Of a stretch of 64,000 bases of DNA, positions 1 through 10,425 are shown one piece after another. The notes below the pieces were generated by a model. It made no database searches, had not been told where the DNA came from, and worked only from the letters and a program-made list of their open reading frames with translations. The translations under genes were made by a program, and so were the position numbers. Position 1 is the stretch's first letter; each line of letters starts with the position of its first letter. This stretch comes from Forficula auricularia (lineage: Eukaryota; Arthropoda; Insecta; Dermaptera; Forficulidae), in the NCBI GenBank assembly GCA_024734495.1, contig JALMQS010000841.1, forward strand, positions 6,011,050-6,075,049, read 5' to 3'.

Positions 1-768
1 GACCTTTTTTGATATATTTGTTCAGGCATAACTTCTTTGTTTATGAGCCGATTTTAATGATTTTTTTTATTGGAAAGAGGGTACCTTAGGGATGGTACCA
101 TATTAATATGATCAAGTTCTGAAGATATGATCAATGACGAAATAACGTAAATCTCCAATTCTTTTGACCAAATAATCGAAATTATAATAAATAAAATCTT
201 TTATAAAAAAATCTTAAAACATTCATTTAAAACCCGCAAACGTTTCAAGAGAATTTATATATTTATGAATTGAATTTTAATAGCATTTTCTGATTCATTC
301 GCCCGACGCTTTCTCTTACGAGATGCATTAAGTCACTAATAATAACATCACTAAAAAGAGAAAAATAAAAATAATTTTTATAAAAAAAAAAATAAAACCG
401 ACTTAACAAAAATTAAATACAACAAAAAAATACACTAAAAGGTATAAAATAATTATTATCTTATTTAGTTACAACTAAACGACTAAATATTAACATGAAA
501 TTACTTTTTGAAGTAGGTGCCAAACATATACATTTTATGAATCGCTCTCGACGGATCTTACTTAATACGTTTGGCGGTTACACTCGCTTATATAGTTTGT
601 TTGGCACCGACTTCAAAAAATAATTTCATGTTAATATTTCGTTGTTTAGTTGTAACTAAATAAGATAATTATTTTATACCTTTTAGTGTATTTTATTTTA
701 TTTTTAATTTATTATTATTTTATTTGTTGAATTTAATTTTTTGAAGTCGGTTTTATTTATTTTTTTTT
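1..768 (-). repeat. Dispersed repeat ending in AACCGACTT (copy A, cut by window edge)
   Basis: The stretch 1-130 is related to the reverse complement of 31800-31970: both carry the word TTCTTTGTTTATGA, a CCGATTT word and a CAAGTTCTGA word in the same order. The junction word ATAACATCACTAAAAAGAG near 343 is the reverse complement of that at 31800. This shows a dispersed element in inverted orientation to copy B, running off the left edge of the window. No ORF is intact. Superfamily not identified. Confidence 0.7.
394..755. repeat. Palindromic module inside copy A
   Basis: The left arm begins AAAACCGACTTAA and the right arm ends TTGAAGTCGGTTTT. The arms stay complementary for about 140 bases, including words such as AACATGAAATTACTTTTTGAAG and its complement. 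The spacer of about 80 bases holds an ACGGATCTTACTTAATACG word also present, inverted, in copy B. It is probably a nonautonomous element. Confidence 0.75.
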
Positions 769-1435
769 ATTATTAAAAATCGAAGAATTTTCCATAAGAG
801 GGGCTACTTGTTAAAATTTTCTTGACTGAATCAAAAGTAATTTTTTTCGAGATATTTTGACAAACTATAAGTATTTATTCATCTCTATACAAAATTTTTC
901 ATCAAAAATAAATAAAATTTTTGGTAATATCCTCTTTTATTTTCTATTAAAATTGAACAATTTTTTATACCACTCCTTGGTAGGTACATATAGTTTTCAC
1001 TTTTGTGAAAGAGTGCAAAATGAGTGTTTATTTTAGATATTTCTACAATTTTTTTACCTATAAATAAAATATTACATTAAACATTTAAAAAAATAATAAA
1101 AATTAAAAACCAGAATCAGAGATGTTATTAAATATTTTGAATTTTAGTTGAAAGAGGAATTTTATCACCAAAATGATGTTGTCCTATTTAATTTAAGTTT
1201 TTAATTTTACTTTTTGTACACCATTGCCGAGTAATAAACAAACTGTACTATCATACAATCTATCATCATAATATATTTAAAAACCTTTATTTTTTTTCGA
1301 AATAAAATCACACAATAACTATGTGGAATTGTCCTCAAAAACATCCAAATTCAACATCCAGAACTATAATAAATAAATAATCTGAATCTATTATCATAGA
1401 TTGATGTTGTTAGATGTGATAATTTATATGTCAGA
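769..1435. other. AT-rich stretch, nothing recognised
   Basis: AT-rich sequence with homopolymer runs and no open frame, splice pair or inverted repeat that I could support. Confidence 0.5.
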
Positions 1436-1507
1436 AGCTCTCTCGAGAGTCGAACCCAAGTTCCATTCATGCTTTCCGATCAGTTGGCTTCGACTTCCTA
1501 GGAGGGT
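1436..1507 (-). repeat. tRNA-like (SINE head) fragment
   Basis: On the minus strand an A-box-like AAGCCAACTGATCGG is followed about 25 bases later by a B-box-like GGGTTCGACTCTC. This is the internal polymerase III promoter layout. The whole does not fold as an intact tRNA, so a tRNA-derived repeat or tRNA pseudogene is more likely than a working gene. Confidence 0.4.
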
Positions 1508-1660
1508 GTTCTTATTTCATATCAAAATTAAACAATAATATTAAGGAAATACCTCCTTTAATTTAAAACTCACTTTTTTTGGCTGTCTCTGCTTTAACCA
1601 TAAGCCATTTTAAGATAGTATATATTTATTAATTTTTTCTTAGGAATCAGATTAAAGTCG

Positions 1661-1730
1661 TTTTGCAGCGAGTTGGGCTTGAACCCGCGCTATGTACGTT
1701 ACCCACTCGACCAACTTGAACCACCTCTCT
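1661..1730 (-). repeat. tRNA-like fragment
   Basis: On the minus strand GTTGGTCGAGTGGGTAACG resembles an A-box D-arm, and GCGGGTTCAAGCCC resembles a B-box T-arm. Spacing is too short for a complete anticodon arm. Probably a SINE head or tRNA pseudogene. Confidence 0.4.
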
Positions 1731-1840
1731 AGTTTTTAATTTTAATTAAAAATAAATATATAGGAATTGATTTTAGTTAAAAATAAATATGTATTGATTT
1801 TATTTTTGAATAATTAAAAAAAAATCACCTACCAAAAAAT

Positions 1841-2011
1841 TCACTTAATCCCTTGAATGAGAATCTCTGGTTTCTGAGCCAAGGGTAGCTCTGCCGCTTC
1901 TTCAAGAGGAACATCAACCACCTCTCCGGACATCCCCTTATTGTTCTGTGAAGCGATCTCAATTGTATAGCCACGAAGATAACGATCCGCTTCTTTTTTA
2001 AATGGCACTTC
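1841..2011 (-). pseudogene. Coding-like terminal fragment, 56 residues, family unknown
   Basis: Reading the minus strand from 2011 to the TGA at 1843-1841 gives 56 open codons with a balanced, protein-like composition unlike the low-complexity frames around it. The peptide starts near EVPFKKEADRYLRGYTIEIA, is rich in Glu and Ala later on, and ends in PEILIQGIK. It is preceded by TAG, so an upstream part would need an intron; AG precedes GAAGTG at 2011, but with a poor pyrimidine tract. No start codon is seen. I do not recognise the family. It could be the last exon of a gene, a decayed retrocopy or a transposon ORF remnant. A coding-like piece on the opposite strand starts only 46 bases away, which is odd. 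Confidence 0.3.
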
Positions 2012-2056
2012 CTATTCTCTGGACTGGATACTAATTGCGCTCTCGGTCCTGTCTAG

Positions 2057-2225
2057 GAATATATTTTTTGATATTGAAGCTAGGGAAACAAAGGATGCTG
2101 GAGCGGTTTGGCTGGCGATTAGCATTCCAGTTGATCCTGGAGACTTGGAGACTGGTGTTCACTCTGAGCGTTGCCGCTTGTCCAAAACTGATCCAACTGA
2201 TAAGCCCAAGCAAATAGCACACTAA
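2057..2225 (+). pseudogene. Coding-like possible last exon, 56 codons, family unknown
   Basis: The upstream intron end looks good: a TACTAAT branch-point-like word at about 2029-2035, a pyrimidine-rich run, then TCTAG ending at 2056. From 2057 the frame (one base completing a previous codon) runs 55 residues to TAA at 2223-2225. The peptide contains FFDIEARETKDAGAVWLAIS and ends TDKPKQIAH. Codon use is much less AT-driven than the flanks. No AATAAA signal follows within the next 100 bases. I do not recognise it. It may be the terminal exon of a gene to the left of the window, or a fragment of an old mobile element. Confidence 0.3.
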
Positions 2226-2412
2226 CGGGTTCCATGTCGCCAATTTCTCAAACACTCCACACTTTATGCGCTTACATCTTAAGTACACCTATAAAACAAT
2301 ACGTCATACCATAGCGATTCACTTTATGAACGGACAAGATGTCATTCTCAAATTCTTTACTTAATGAGAGTTGAGGGAAAATGAACATTTAAAAAAAATA
2401 CATTATTTGCTC

Positions 2413-2451
2413 ACAGCTACGTTTCGTATATTTATTGAGGCTTCTTCAGAT
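2413..2451 (-). other. Hammerhead-like core, degenerate
   Basis: On the minus strand CTGAAGA (2449-2443) is followed about 18 bases later by GAAACGTAGC. The intervening hairpin is weak, so this is a decayed member of the hammerhead-like cassette family described at 40567. Confidence 0.35.
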
Positions 2452-2757
2452 CCTAAAATATACTTACCTATACATAGAGCATGATTAATATCTACACATT
2501 TTTTATGACCTCGAGAACAAAACCCATTCAGCATTATTCAATCTGGTATTGTTTCATTTTAATATGTGTTTACATATTTATGAATATGTTTGAACAACAT
2601 TAACTCAAAAACATAGATTCAATTAGTTTGATTTGGTGACAATGTTTATATTTCCAAAATGAAGAACTGAATAGTTGAAGGGATCTCTAGATTTTGGATG
2701 AAAAATGCAGAAAATATGATAAAAATAATATAGGACTTTTGAACAGTAGTTGTAAAC

Positions 2758-2897
2758 CGAGGGGTGAACTGTACACTTACTTCCACGTTCACTTTCATTT
2801 CCAACTAGAAGACAATAGATGAAGGGGCTTTATTTCATGAATTCCAAAATAATTCCAAAGATGTGTACACCTAATTCCAATCGCGGTTCACCCCTCG
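2758..2897. repeat. GAGGGGTGAAC inverted-repeat MITE, copy 1
   Basis: The element starts CGAGGGGTGAAC and ends GTTCACCCCTCG. It is flanked by TTGTAAAC on both sides (2750-2757 and 2898-2905), an exact 8-bp target duplication. Internal words (TTCCAACTAGAAGACAATAG, AATTCCAAAATAATTCC) recur in copy 2 at 46328. The TSD length suits hAT; a 9-bp reading is also possible. Confidence 0.75.
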
Positions 2898-3252
2898 TTG
2901 TAAACGATGGGTGAAATTTTACACAGCTTGAATTAATAAGCCACTTCAAAAATGAAATCTTCATTAAAGGTCTAAAAGAGTGTAGTAATTCTCTGATCAA
3001 GTTTTTATTTAGCAAGATTTCTTCCCTGACAAAAATGGCTTATTGATGAAAAACTACCCTGGAAAGAGAGGGCCTTCGGCTTCAAATACTTTTAGTGTGC
3101 CACTGCCCTTCAGTTAAAAATACAATTATACTTAAAATTTATCCATTATTTGATTTTTCTGTACATCGAAATTGAAATTAAACCTGAATAAGAAAAAAAA
3201 GTAATTCAAACATAGCAAAAGATTAAATATAGAATTTTAAAATACTATAGAT

Positions 3253-3956
3253 CAGGGGTCTCCAACCTTTTGGGTTACACGGACCACATTTAAAGAAAAA
3301 TAGTTGTTTCGGTCCGGGTTTAAATCATTGAGCACATCAGGAAGTTTTAATTACTGAAACAATAAATATTTTAGAAAATGGAAATATGAGATGAAGGTCG
3401 GTATTTAAAAAATAAGAACTTTATTTTTTTTTTACCTAATAGTAAACTACTAATTTTATTTTTGAAAAGAGCTTCTCGTATATGTATAATTGTATATACA
3501 TACATACTTCCAAAAAGTGATATCGGGAATAGTGTGAAGCCAGGAATATATTTGTTCCTGGCTAAATAATTTTTTATAAAATTTTAATAAAGAAGCATTA
3601 AATTTTTCTTCCTGGCCAGTATCTGATTGCAGCTCTCTATTACTGTATATTCGACCAGAAAGTTTGCAAAAAACATATATCTAATGAAAATAAAATCGAA
3701 AATATACCAAAATGGTGATTATTTTTCCCGGAAATCTTGAAATTTAATTCCACATTCAAAATTTAAAATCAGCATTTTTATTTTTTGAAAATTTTTCAGC
3801 ATATTTTTCGATTTTAAAGAAAAAAATTATCAGGACAAATTGTATCTGATATACCTACATTTTCCATTAAGTACATAAGAATTTCAATGTTTTAAGGAAA
3901 TCTATAATTTTATGTCGGGCCGCATTCATTGAAGTGCCCCATACGGTCCAGCCCTG
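3253..3956. mobile_element. hAT-type nonautonomous element
   Basis: Begins CAGGGGTCTCCAACC and ends with CAGCCCTG. It is flanked by CTATAGAT (3245-3252) and CTATAGGT (3957-3964), a near-exact 8-bp duplication. The internal sequence is AT-rich, with no transposase frame. Terminal wording resembles the CAGGGGTGGCCA-type ends seen elsewhere in the window. Confidence 0.7.
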
Positions 3957-4069
3957 CTATAGGTTCTAAGTTGTTTGGACACTTTTTATTATTTATACGT
4001 TAGAAGGGGCATTGGCAAAAATCATGATAGGCGTGATATCTCATTGAAATATAGACGATTATTAATTAC

Positions 4070-4276
4070 ATGAGTTAAGGATTCTTGGACACTTGTTTCA
4101 CATTAAAATTAAAAAAAATTAAAAGATGTAAAATTTTTTTCAATATATATATATATTTCGGGCTACATATCAACCCATCTTCAGGAAGTACAGAACATAA
4201 CTAACTGAATTTTGAAAAAATTTTACATCTTTTAATAATTTTAATGTGAAACAAGTGACCAAGAATCCTTAACTCA
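4070..4276. repeat. Foldback element with central hammerhead-like cassette
   Basis: The left arm runs TGAGTTAAGGATTCTTGG, then CACTTGTTTCACATTAAAATT and a TAAAAGATGTAAAATTTTTT stretch. The right arm is its reverse complement, ending CCAAGAATCCTTAACTCAT. Arms are about 70 bases and the centre is about 65. The cassette lies at 4143-4186 on the minus strand: CTGAAGA (4184-4178), GGG..CCC hairpin, GAAA (4159-4156), then an AT dinucleotide run. Confidence 0.75.
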
Positions 4277-4429
4277 TAGTAAATGAATATTTAATATAAT
4301 ATGTATTTACTCTTATATTTATTAAAGATGTTTCACTTTGAACTAACCCCACAATCTCTACTAATTGCTAAGCCTTTGATTATTAAGTACAATTTGCTAC
4401 TTTTAGAGTCACTCAAATTAATTAGGATT

Positions 4430-4607
4430 TTTTTTTTGGCATTTCGGTCTTTCTTGCCATAGTATGTTTGGCCATTTACGATATTATTTATTTTATTCAA
4501 ATTTGTCCCCTACCCCGGGGGTCAGATTTTAGCCGGATGCCTCGAGTCGGATTCGAACCCCGGTCCACTTGGTTAGCAGGATGACACGCCTAGCCTATCC
4601 GACCCCC
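4430..4607 (-). repeat. tRNA-derived SINE, copy 1
   Basis: Read on the minus strand it starts at a GGGGGTC-type head, carries A-box-like TAGGCTAGGCG and a B-box-like GGGTTCGAATCCGAC, then a CGAGGCATCCGGCTAAAA body with CCCCCGGGG, and ends in an A-rich tail (T run at 4431-4438 on plus). Three more copies lie at 25788, 26173 and 41396. The tail and split promoter show retroposition by polymerase III transcripts. Confidence 0.8.
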
Positions 4608-6590
4608 TCAAATTGATTTAAAATTTTTAATTAAGGATATTTTTATATTGTTGTATGTTACTTAAGTATGTGTATTATTATTTATATTTGACTGATTAAA
4701 GAGACTGATTAGTGTATTATATTTATATTATTTCATTAGGCCTGCCCTTAAAAGTTAGTTAAATACATTGCTCTTCTACTCCGACTCCACCTCCGACTCC
4801 GGCTCCGACAAATCAAATTTAAAATCTCCGGCTCTGATTCCGGTTCCAATAAACCCACCTCCGTAATATCCCTACTAGTTATATAATAAGAAATATTTTT
4901 TTTTCTATTTCCATCGGGGCTAGGCTCTAATCCTAAAAAAAAGAACACCTTTAAATTACAAATTGTGTTGATTTTATTTATTTTTAATATATTATTAGGA
5001 TGATCAGTTTGAAAAGCTGTAATTTTTTCCGAAGGCCAATATTCATTTATCTCTCCCACTCTTTCTCTCCCTATCTAAATCGTTCATTATAATAATAAAT
5101 TGGACATTGATTTAGAATATAAAACATAATGGCTATTGAATTGGTGCTTCAGTGAAGGACAAACAGAAAAATTATTATTATGGAAATAAAAAAAAAAAAA
5201 GAAATAAAATAAAATAAATGAATAGCAAAGGTGCGAGACGACTTGTCGACAACGCTCACCTTCAGTGAACTCGGCTTGGAGACATTTCAGAATTTTTTTC
5301 TTTAAAAAGAGTAGCGAATGAGACGTTCTAAAAATAAGAAATACTTTTGCAGGACTCGGAAAGCTATTTTTAAATTTAGATTATTTCGCAGTTTTTTTTG
5401 TCAGCGAACGGTTTGAGACAGAAAGCTGAAACAGCTTCAGAGAGTTATGGTTCGAAACGTCGTGAATAGACTAAAAATTTTTGCCAAATTATAAATTCGC
5501 CATGGGTGGTCCTACTCAGAGGAATTTTCTAGCTCGTTTACCATTCGACTATAGCCAGATTTTATTTTTAGTTTGTCTCATGCCCTCACGCCCATTGTTA
5601 AGAGAAAACAAAGACCTGACTAAATAATTATTATACTAAATTGAAAAATTTCGTAAGCTAACTATTTCTATATATTTTGGACATTTTGCAAATTTGATTT
5701 TTAGTTCACTCATCTCACTTTAGACCCCATCTTTAAAAAAATATGTTATAATTTCATGATACCAAATAAATTCATACTTTTTTTAATATTTGGTCCAATC
5801 TTCTTCTCAGTCATGAGATTTTAATTTATTTTTTTTAATCGAATCAATTTTTGGACACTTGGATATTTCACCATATATAAGTTCTGAGTCGTAGATTTTT
5901 TTTATTTTTATTTAATTATTATAATCGCTGCATTTTTTACTTTTCTTGAAAATTTCACCATAAAATAACTAGCTTTGTAATTGAGCCACTGAGCGCTTCA
6001 GCATCCAACTCTTTGGTCTAATGGTAAATTTTGAACTGACCTCTAATCTCCCTCTTTGTATGTTTACACTTTATTCATGTAAAATTAATTAAGGGTTGTA
6101 GAAAATAAAATCATCAAAAAGTAGACAACGATTAATTAAAAAAGCAAAAACGAAGCACTTACCATTTATTTAATTATTTCACAATGATCTAAATTTTTAA
6201 AGCCTAGTCTATTTATCATTTGAAAATTCCAACATTTGAACACCATAACAAACTTTCTTCAACTTTGAGTTCTTGTGACTATCGAAATCATTGAGAAAAA
6301 AAATTCTTGAAAATCATTTTTCTCTACGTAAACAAATAATTTTTTTTTTTTTTTTTTGATTCAACTAAAATTGCATTTATAATTTTTGGTTTTGTCTGGG
6401 GTTTTTATAAATTCAGCTCTTGAGGTGTGGTTCTAATTATTCACTTTTGTTTGTTCGTGTTTATAAATATCTGAAACTGGAGCAAAAATAATTTTGAAAC
6501 ATGATTTTTAATGTGTAAGATATCCACGATGTCTCATGAATCGAAAATCATAGAAACTATATTCTGCTGTCAAAAGTTTGTATTTTCAAT
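4608..6590. other. AT-rich stretch without gene; short GGAGTC-type repeat
   Basis: 4775-4860 holds imperfect CTCCGACTC/CGGCTCCGAC units; any ORF across it is low-complexity. At 5403-5470 a segment with AGACAGAAAGCTGAAAC and CGAAACGTCGTG is distantly like 56745-56800 and may be an old repeat. The rest shows nothing I can support. Confidence 0.45.
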
Positions 6591-6596
6591 GCGGAA

Positions 6597-6885
6597 TAAT
6601 GATTATATTTTGGTTGAAATAGAACCAAGAATTAAGGGGGGGGGGGGGGTTTAAATTAAAATTATAAAATTTTAAAACTAATAAAAACCAAGAAAAATGA
6701 AATATCCTATAAAATCAATCTATAATAAAAAAGAGAGTTATTTTTTTCTGGGGCCAAAATTGGGGAAGGAGTAAAAGAATAGAATATAAGTTCTAGAACC
6801 TTTAATCAATTTGTACAAAAATCGCAAACTCACCATGTAAAATTGCTACTGGCCAAAAAGAGGAGGGGGGGGGGGGGATTCAAAA
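6597..6885. repeat. G-run repeat family, copy 1
   Basis: Contains runs of 14 G (6636-6649) and 13 G (6865-6877), with AACCAAGAATTAAGG and GGCCAAAAAGAGGAGGGG contexts. Equivalent G-run units with CCAAACTCAACCAAAT wording occur at 8203, 10015, 12598, 23575, 29170 and 61010. Confidence 0.6.
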
Positions 6886-7627
6886 ATAATTTAAAATAAT
6901 AAGATTTTCAAACTAAAATTAAAGAAAGCTGATATTTTTAATAGAATAGTCACATAATTAAAAGGAAATAATGTTATTAATTCCTAATGGACGCAAAATT
7001 AAAAGGGAAAAGTTCTTTCATAAATAATTATAAATTATTAAATATTAAATATAAGAGAAGGGGCAATTATAATATTTTTGAATTATTTTTATTTCATCTT
7101 ATTCTCTCAGAGATGAATTTTTTGAACTTTTATGATCAAATTGAATTTTGTTTTACAATAAAGTATTTAATCACCTCTTAAAATCTTAAACACTCAATTA
7201 TGAATAAAAAGATAGTGTAAATTATCTTCTTCTTTTTTTGGACTGCCTCATCAATATCCACTTAATTCACTTATCAGTCGGTCTCCAAAAATTACTCAAT
7301 TATAATATCCTGATGTATTTATTACAAGATGGAGGTTCACTGGGTTTAAATAATTTGAATGGTCCATTTCGTTCTTGAGATTATACATGTAAAAATATAC
7401 TAATAATAACCCCAAAAGATAAGAAAAAATATGAATTGCAAGACGCTTACTTAAAGCGTGGATTAATTATTCTATTAATTAAAATTGATTTTTTGGTCCA
7501 ATACTATCTAATAATAATTAGATAATAAATTGATATCTAAAAGTTAATGTTAAATTTATTTTCATTTATCTTATACTGATAATTTTCCTTTTTAAATAAA
7601 AATATTCTTTTATATTTTCTGTTTTAG
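6886..7627. other. AT-rich stretch, nothing recognised
   Basis: No inverted repeat, tRNA signal or coding-like frame seen. It ends in the pyrimidine-rich TATATTTTCTGTTTTAG before 7628, a plausible intron end. Confidence 0.45.
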
Positions 7628-7741
7628 AGAAACGAGCCCACCTAGAAAAATGCATTCAAGATAAGCGGAATTAAAAACGGCATTTTATTTATTTGTGTGG
7701 CGGACATCGACCAGAGCAGACACGGGACCTATTCTTTCAAG
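7628..7741 (+). other. Candidate exon (transcript model A, exon 1 of 3 seen)
   Basis: A GC-richer 114-base block is bounded by TTTTCTGTTTTAG on the left and AAG|GTATGAGC on the right, a good acceptor and donor pair. Frame 1 has a TAG at codon 6 and is then open for 32 codons to the donor, ending HGTYSFK. It joins in frame to 20429-20480 and then 48216-48325. No ATG lies in that frame, and the ATG at codon 8 of frame 2 stops after four codons. It is therefore probably an exon of a non-coding RNA or a 5' leader, unless an unusual start is used. No domain recognised. Confidence 0.4.
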
Positions 7742-8034
7742 GTATGAGCAAATCTACTAAACTCTAATTAATTTGGATACATCATTAATACATTATTAAT
7801 TAATATAAGTCATATTAGTATTTCGACATCATATTATACTCAAAACAGCCAACTCTCAGCGTAAAAACTTTATATTTTATCGAAAATAATTAAATACAAA
7901 ATAAAAGACAAATCTTTTGGTTAATATATCAACAAACTAGTTAATTATAGTTGTTAATTTCAATGTTTCTCTATCCGATCGGGTATTTGAAACCTTGATA
8001 AATAAAATAGATAAAATATTTATAATTAAAAAGA

Positions 8035-8075
8035 CTGATGATGAAGATCAAACCTTTGAAACTATTATATTCATT
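8035..8075 (+). other. Hammerhead-like core, degenerate
   Basis: CTGATGA at 8035-8041, one extra T, GAAG..CTTT hairpin, GAAAC at 8058-8062. Followed closely by a CAGGGTGGGTCATAAAG word at 8079 that resembles a mariner-type or other DNA-transposon end; its partner end was not found. Confidence 0.4.
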
Positions 8076-8202
8076 ATACAGGGTGGGTCATAAAGATTTA
8101 CCACATTTTGAAGAGTTATAAAAAATGAAAAAATTTAACTAGATAAAAACTGAATATATTTTTGAAAAGAACATAAAATATATATTTTTTAATCTGTTTT
8201 AA

Positions 8203-8628
8203 ACATTATAGCAGACAAAATAGGGGGGGGGGGGGGCCCAAAAATGAAAATTCTAGCCCTTTCGACCAAACTCAACCAAATTTTGTATACATATTCTGTC
8301 GCCCCCCAAAAGGACAGAAATTCAAAAACTAACCACCCAAAATGAGGAGGAGGGTCAAAAATGAAAATTCTAACCCTTTCGACTAAACTCAATCAAATTT
8401 CGTATACCAATTCTGTGGACCCCAGTGTATACATAGTTTGGTCGAAAGGGCTAGAATTTTCATTTTTCACCCCCCCCCCCCCCCCATTTTGGGTGGTTTG
8501 TTTTTGCATTTCTAGACGTCTGGGTGACACAGAGTATGTATACAAAATTTGAATGTGTTTAGTCGAAAGGGTTAGAATTTTCATTTTTGACCCTCCCCTC
8601 CTTTTTTGTCTGATATAATGTTTAACAA
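8203..8628. repeat. Palindromic double G-run element
   Basis: TTTAAACATTATAGCAGACAAAA at the left is mirrored by TTTTGTCTGATATAATGTTTAA at the right. Each arm holds two tandem units with TCAAAAATGAAAATTCTA, CCCTTTCGAC and CAACCAAATTTTGTATAC words. A 14-G run (8223-8236) on the left faces a 16-C run (8470-8485) on the right. ORFs here are mirror artefacts. Confidence 0.7.
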
Positions 8629-9568
8629 AAATTATTTTATGTTCTTTTATTCTCTTTTATTTTCTTTTTAATTTCATAAAGTACATATTTGTTTTAATAA
8701 AAAAAAATTCCGATTAAATATTTTGCTTTGAGGATTTCCCCACCCCCTCCATTAAAATTTTCTGGCTAGGTCACTACATAGGACAACCTCATTGATTTTT
8801 CCTTATGAAAAGTAAAAAATGCCATATAATATTTTCATATACTGTAACTGACTAGAAGTTACCAATTACCATTGTAATTAATTCTAATTTATTATTTCCC
8901 ATCCCTGATAATTTTATCTACAACTAAACACATTAATTTATTATTTATTTATTTATTCAATTAATTATAAGAAAAAAAAATATTAATTTATGATCGATGG
9001 TGCTGTTTATAAAGAGAAACTCATATTCACCAGAAGAGGTATACTTGTCTTCACGGATCCAATTAAATTACCTCCTCTCGGTCCCCTTAACCTCTCTTAA
9101 TCCATTCCATATGGATCATGAATTATTCCTTCATTTAAAATCTAATATGAAATAAGCGGATAATTACATCACATTCATATTTTTTTACATTCAATTGCAT
9201 TTCCACTTATTGATTCTGAGTACTTTCTTGATTTTTATTATTATTATTTTTTTATTAGATGATCGTAACAGAACAGACAGCGTTGCTGTTGTTGTTGCCT
9301 GATCACTTGTCACTTCTATTAATTAACTGAAAATTCCATCGAAGCGTGAGGAATGTATAGCGATATTGTTCGAAAAAAGTGTCAGGTTATAAATTTATAG
9401 ATCGAAATATTATTATTGATTGGTCTCAAGCCAGAAAAAAAGGGATGAGCAAACCAGAGACATTGAGTGAGGCGGTGATGGAGGGGGGACAAGTGACCTG
9501 GTTAGGAAACATAGAAAGTACTTGGATAGCAGAAAAATTCAAATTTCTAGCTAAAGTCATACTAAAAG
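8629..9568. other. AT-rich stretch without gene
   Basis: No support for coding or RNA genes. A CTGTTGTTGTTGCC microsatellite-like word lies near 9288. The open frame from 9379 overlaps the left arm of the next element and is not coding-like. Confidence 0.4.
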
Positions 9569-9662
9569 GAAACAAAGAGGTTGCCCTCTGCTTGATGCAA
9601 AGAATTATACACACATATATATCAAATATATTTTTATATCTATATATATTCTTTATTTGCTT

Positions 9663-9701
9663 GAGACTATAGTATCGAAGGGTCGCCCTTCATCATCAGT
9701 C
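9663..9701 (-). ncRNA. Hammerhead-like ribozyme motif (left arm)
   Basis: On the minus strand: CTGATGA (9699-9693), one extra T, then GAAGGG pairing perfectly with CCCTTC across a CGA loop, then GATAC, TATA and GTC (9667-9665). The final part matches a minimal stem III (C-G and A-U pairs around TATA) and the GTC cleavage triplet. GATA instead of GAAA is a core mutation, so self-cleavage is doubtful. Confidence 0.5.
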
Positions 9702-9711
9702 TTTTTACTTT

Positions 9712-10010
9712 ACCATATAGGGTATGGTCAAGTATTGTATTCGTGCATGAAAAAATTGGTTTTTTTCTCTTCTTTTTTTTCCCAAATTTCTCAAAAACTA
9801 TTTTGATTAAAAAAATTGAGTGAAACCATGGCATTTCGGTCTACAAAAAAGCCCTAATAAGTGAACGTAGAAAAAATTATGTTTTTCGAGATAATAATTG
9901 TTTTGTCAAAATGTCAGTTAGTCTGTGCGTTACCAAATTTTTGTGGACGAGCTAGTGTGAATATCGAAACAAAATTTCACAAGTATTTTTGGTGCATTGA
10001 GATTAAGGAT
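9712..10010 (+). repeat. GGTATGGTCAAGTATTG repeat, copy 1
   Basis: Shares GGTATGGTCAAGTATTG, CCATGGCATTTCGGTCTAC and TTTTGTGGACGAGCTAG words in the same order with 23271-23600 and 60678-61000, and in reverse with 17805-18025. About 300 bases, no intact ORF, class unknown. Confidence 0.65.
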
Positions 10011-10014
10011 TTTG

Positions 10015-10175
10015 GTGCTTATCGACCCAAAATTAAGGGGGTTGGAGGGGGGGGGGGTTAAAAATTAAAAATCTAGGCTCTTGTACCAAACTCAACCAAA
10101 TGTTGTATACATAATCACCGGGCTCCCAGAAGTCTAAAAATGCAAAAACTAGCCCCCCCTCCTTCCCCACATGAT
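10015..10175. repeat. G-run repeat family, copy 3
   Basis: GGGGGTTGGAGG and a run of G at about 10048-10057 are followed by CCAAACTCAACCAAATG, a TTGTATACATAATC word and GGGCTCCCAGAAGTCTAAA, the standard order of this family. Confidence 0.6.
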
Positions 10176-10271
10176 TATAAATAATTTTATTAAATATTAA
10201 ATATAAGTGAGGGGCCAGGTTGTATGGTTAAGTTAAGTGGATGGGCACATCCGAACACGTCAGCTTATTTT

Positions 10272-10410
10272 AATTATTTTTATGGGGTCAGTATCTCGTG
10301 GATATTGAAAATGTTTGTTCTTACTTAGCTTGTTAAACATTAATATCTGCCAAGAAAGAACAAAAATTTTCAATATCCACGCGATCCTCTGACCCCATGA
10401 AAAATAATAT
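10272..10410. repeat. Nested palindromic MITE
   Basis: The left arm TTTTTATGGGGTCAG, TCGTGGATATTGAAAAT and TTGTTCTT is mirrored on the right as AAGAACAAAAATTTTCAATAT, CCACGCGAT and CTGACCCCATGAAAAA. Arms about 50 bases with a short AT-rich loop. Confidence 0.75.
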
Positions 10411-10425
10411 TTATAATTAAAAAAA

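Noticed and set aside
1661..1730. Functional tRNA gene
   Set aside because: A- and B-box words are present but the anticodon and acceptor stems cannot be formed. Treated as tRNA-like repeat, as are 1436, 19732, 55221 and 61606.
8189..8584. Three overlapping 63-67 codon frames
   Set aside because: They translate the arms of one palindromic G-run element and are mirror artefacts.
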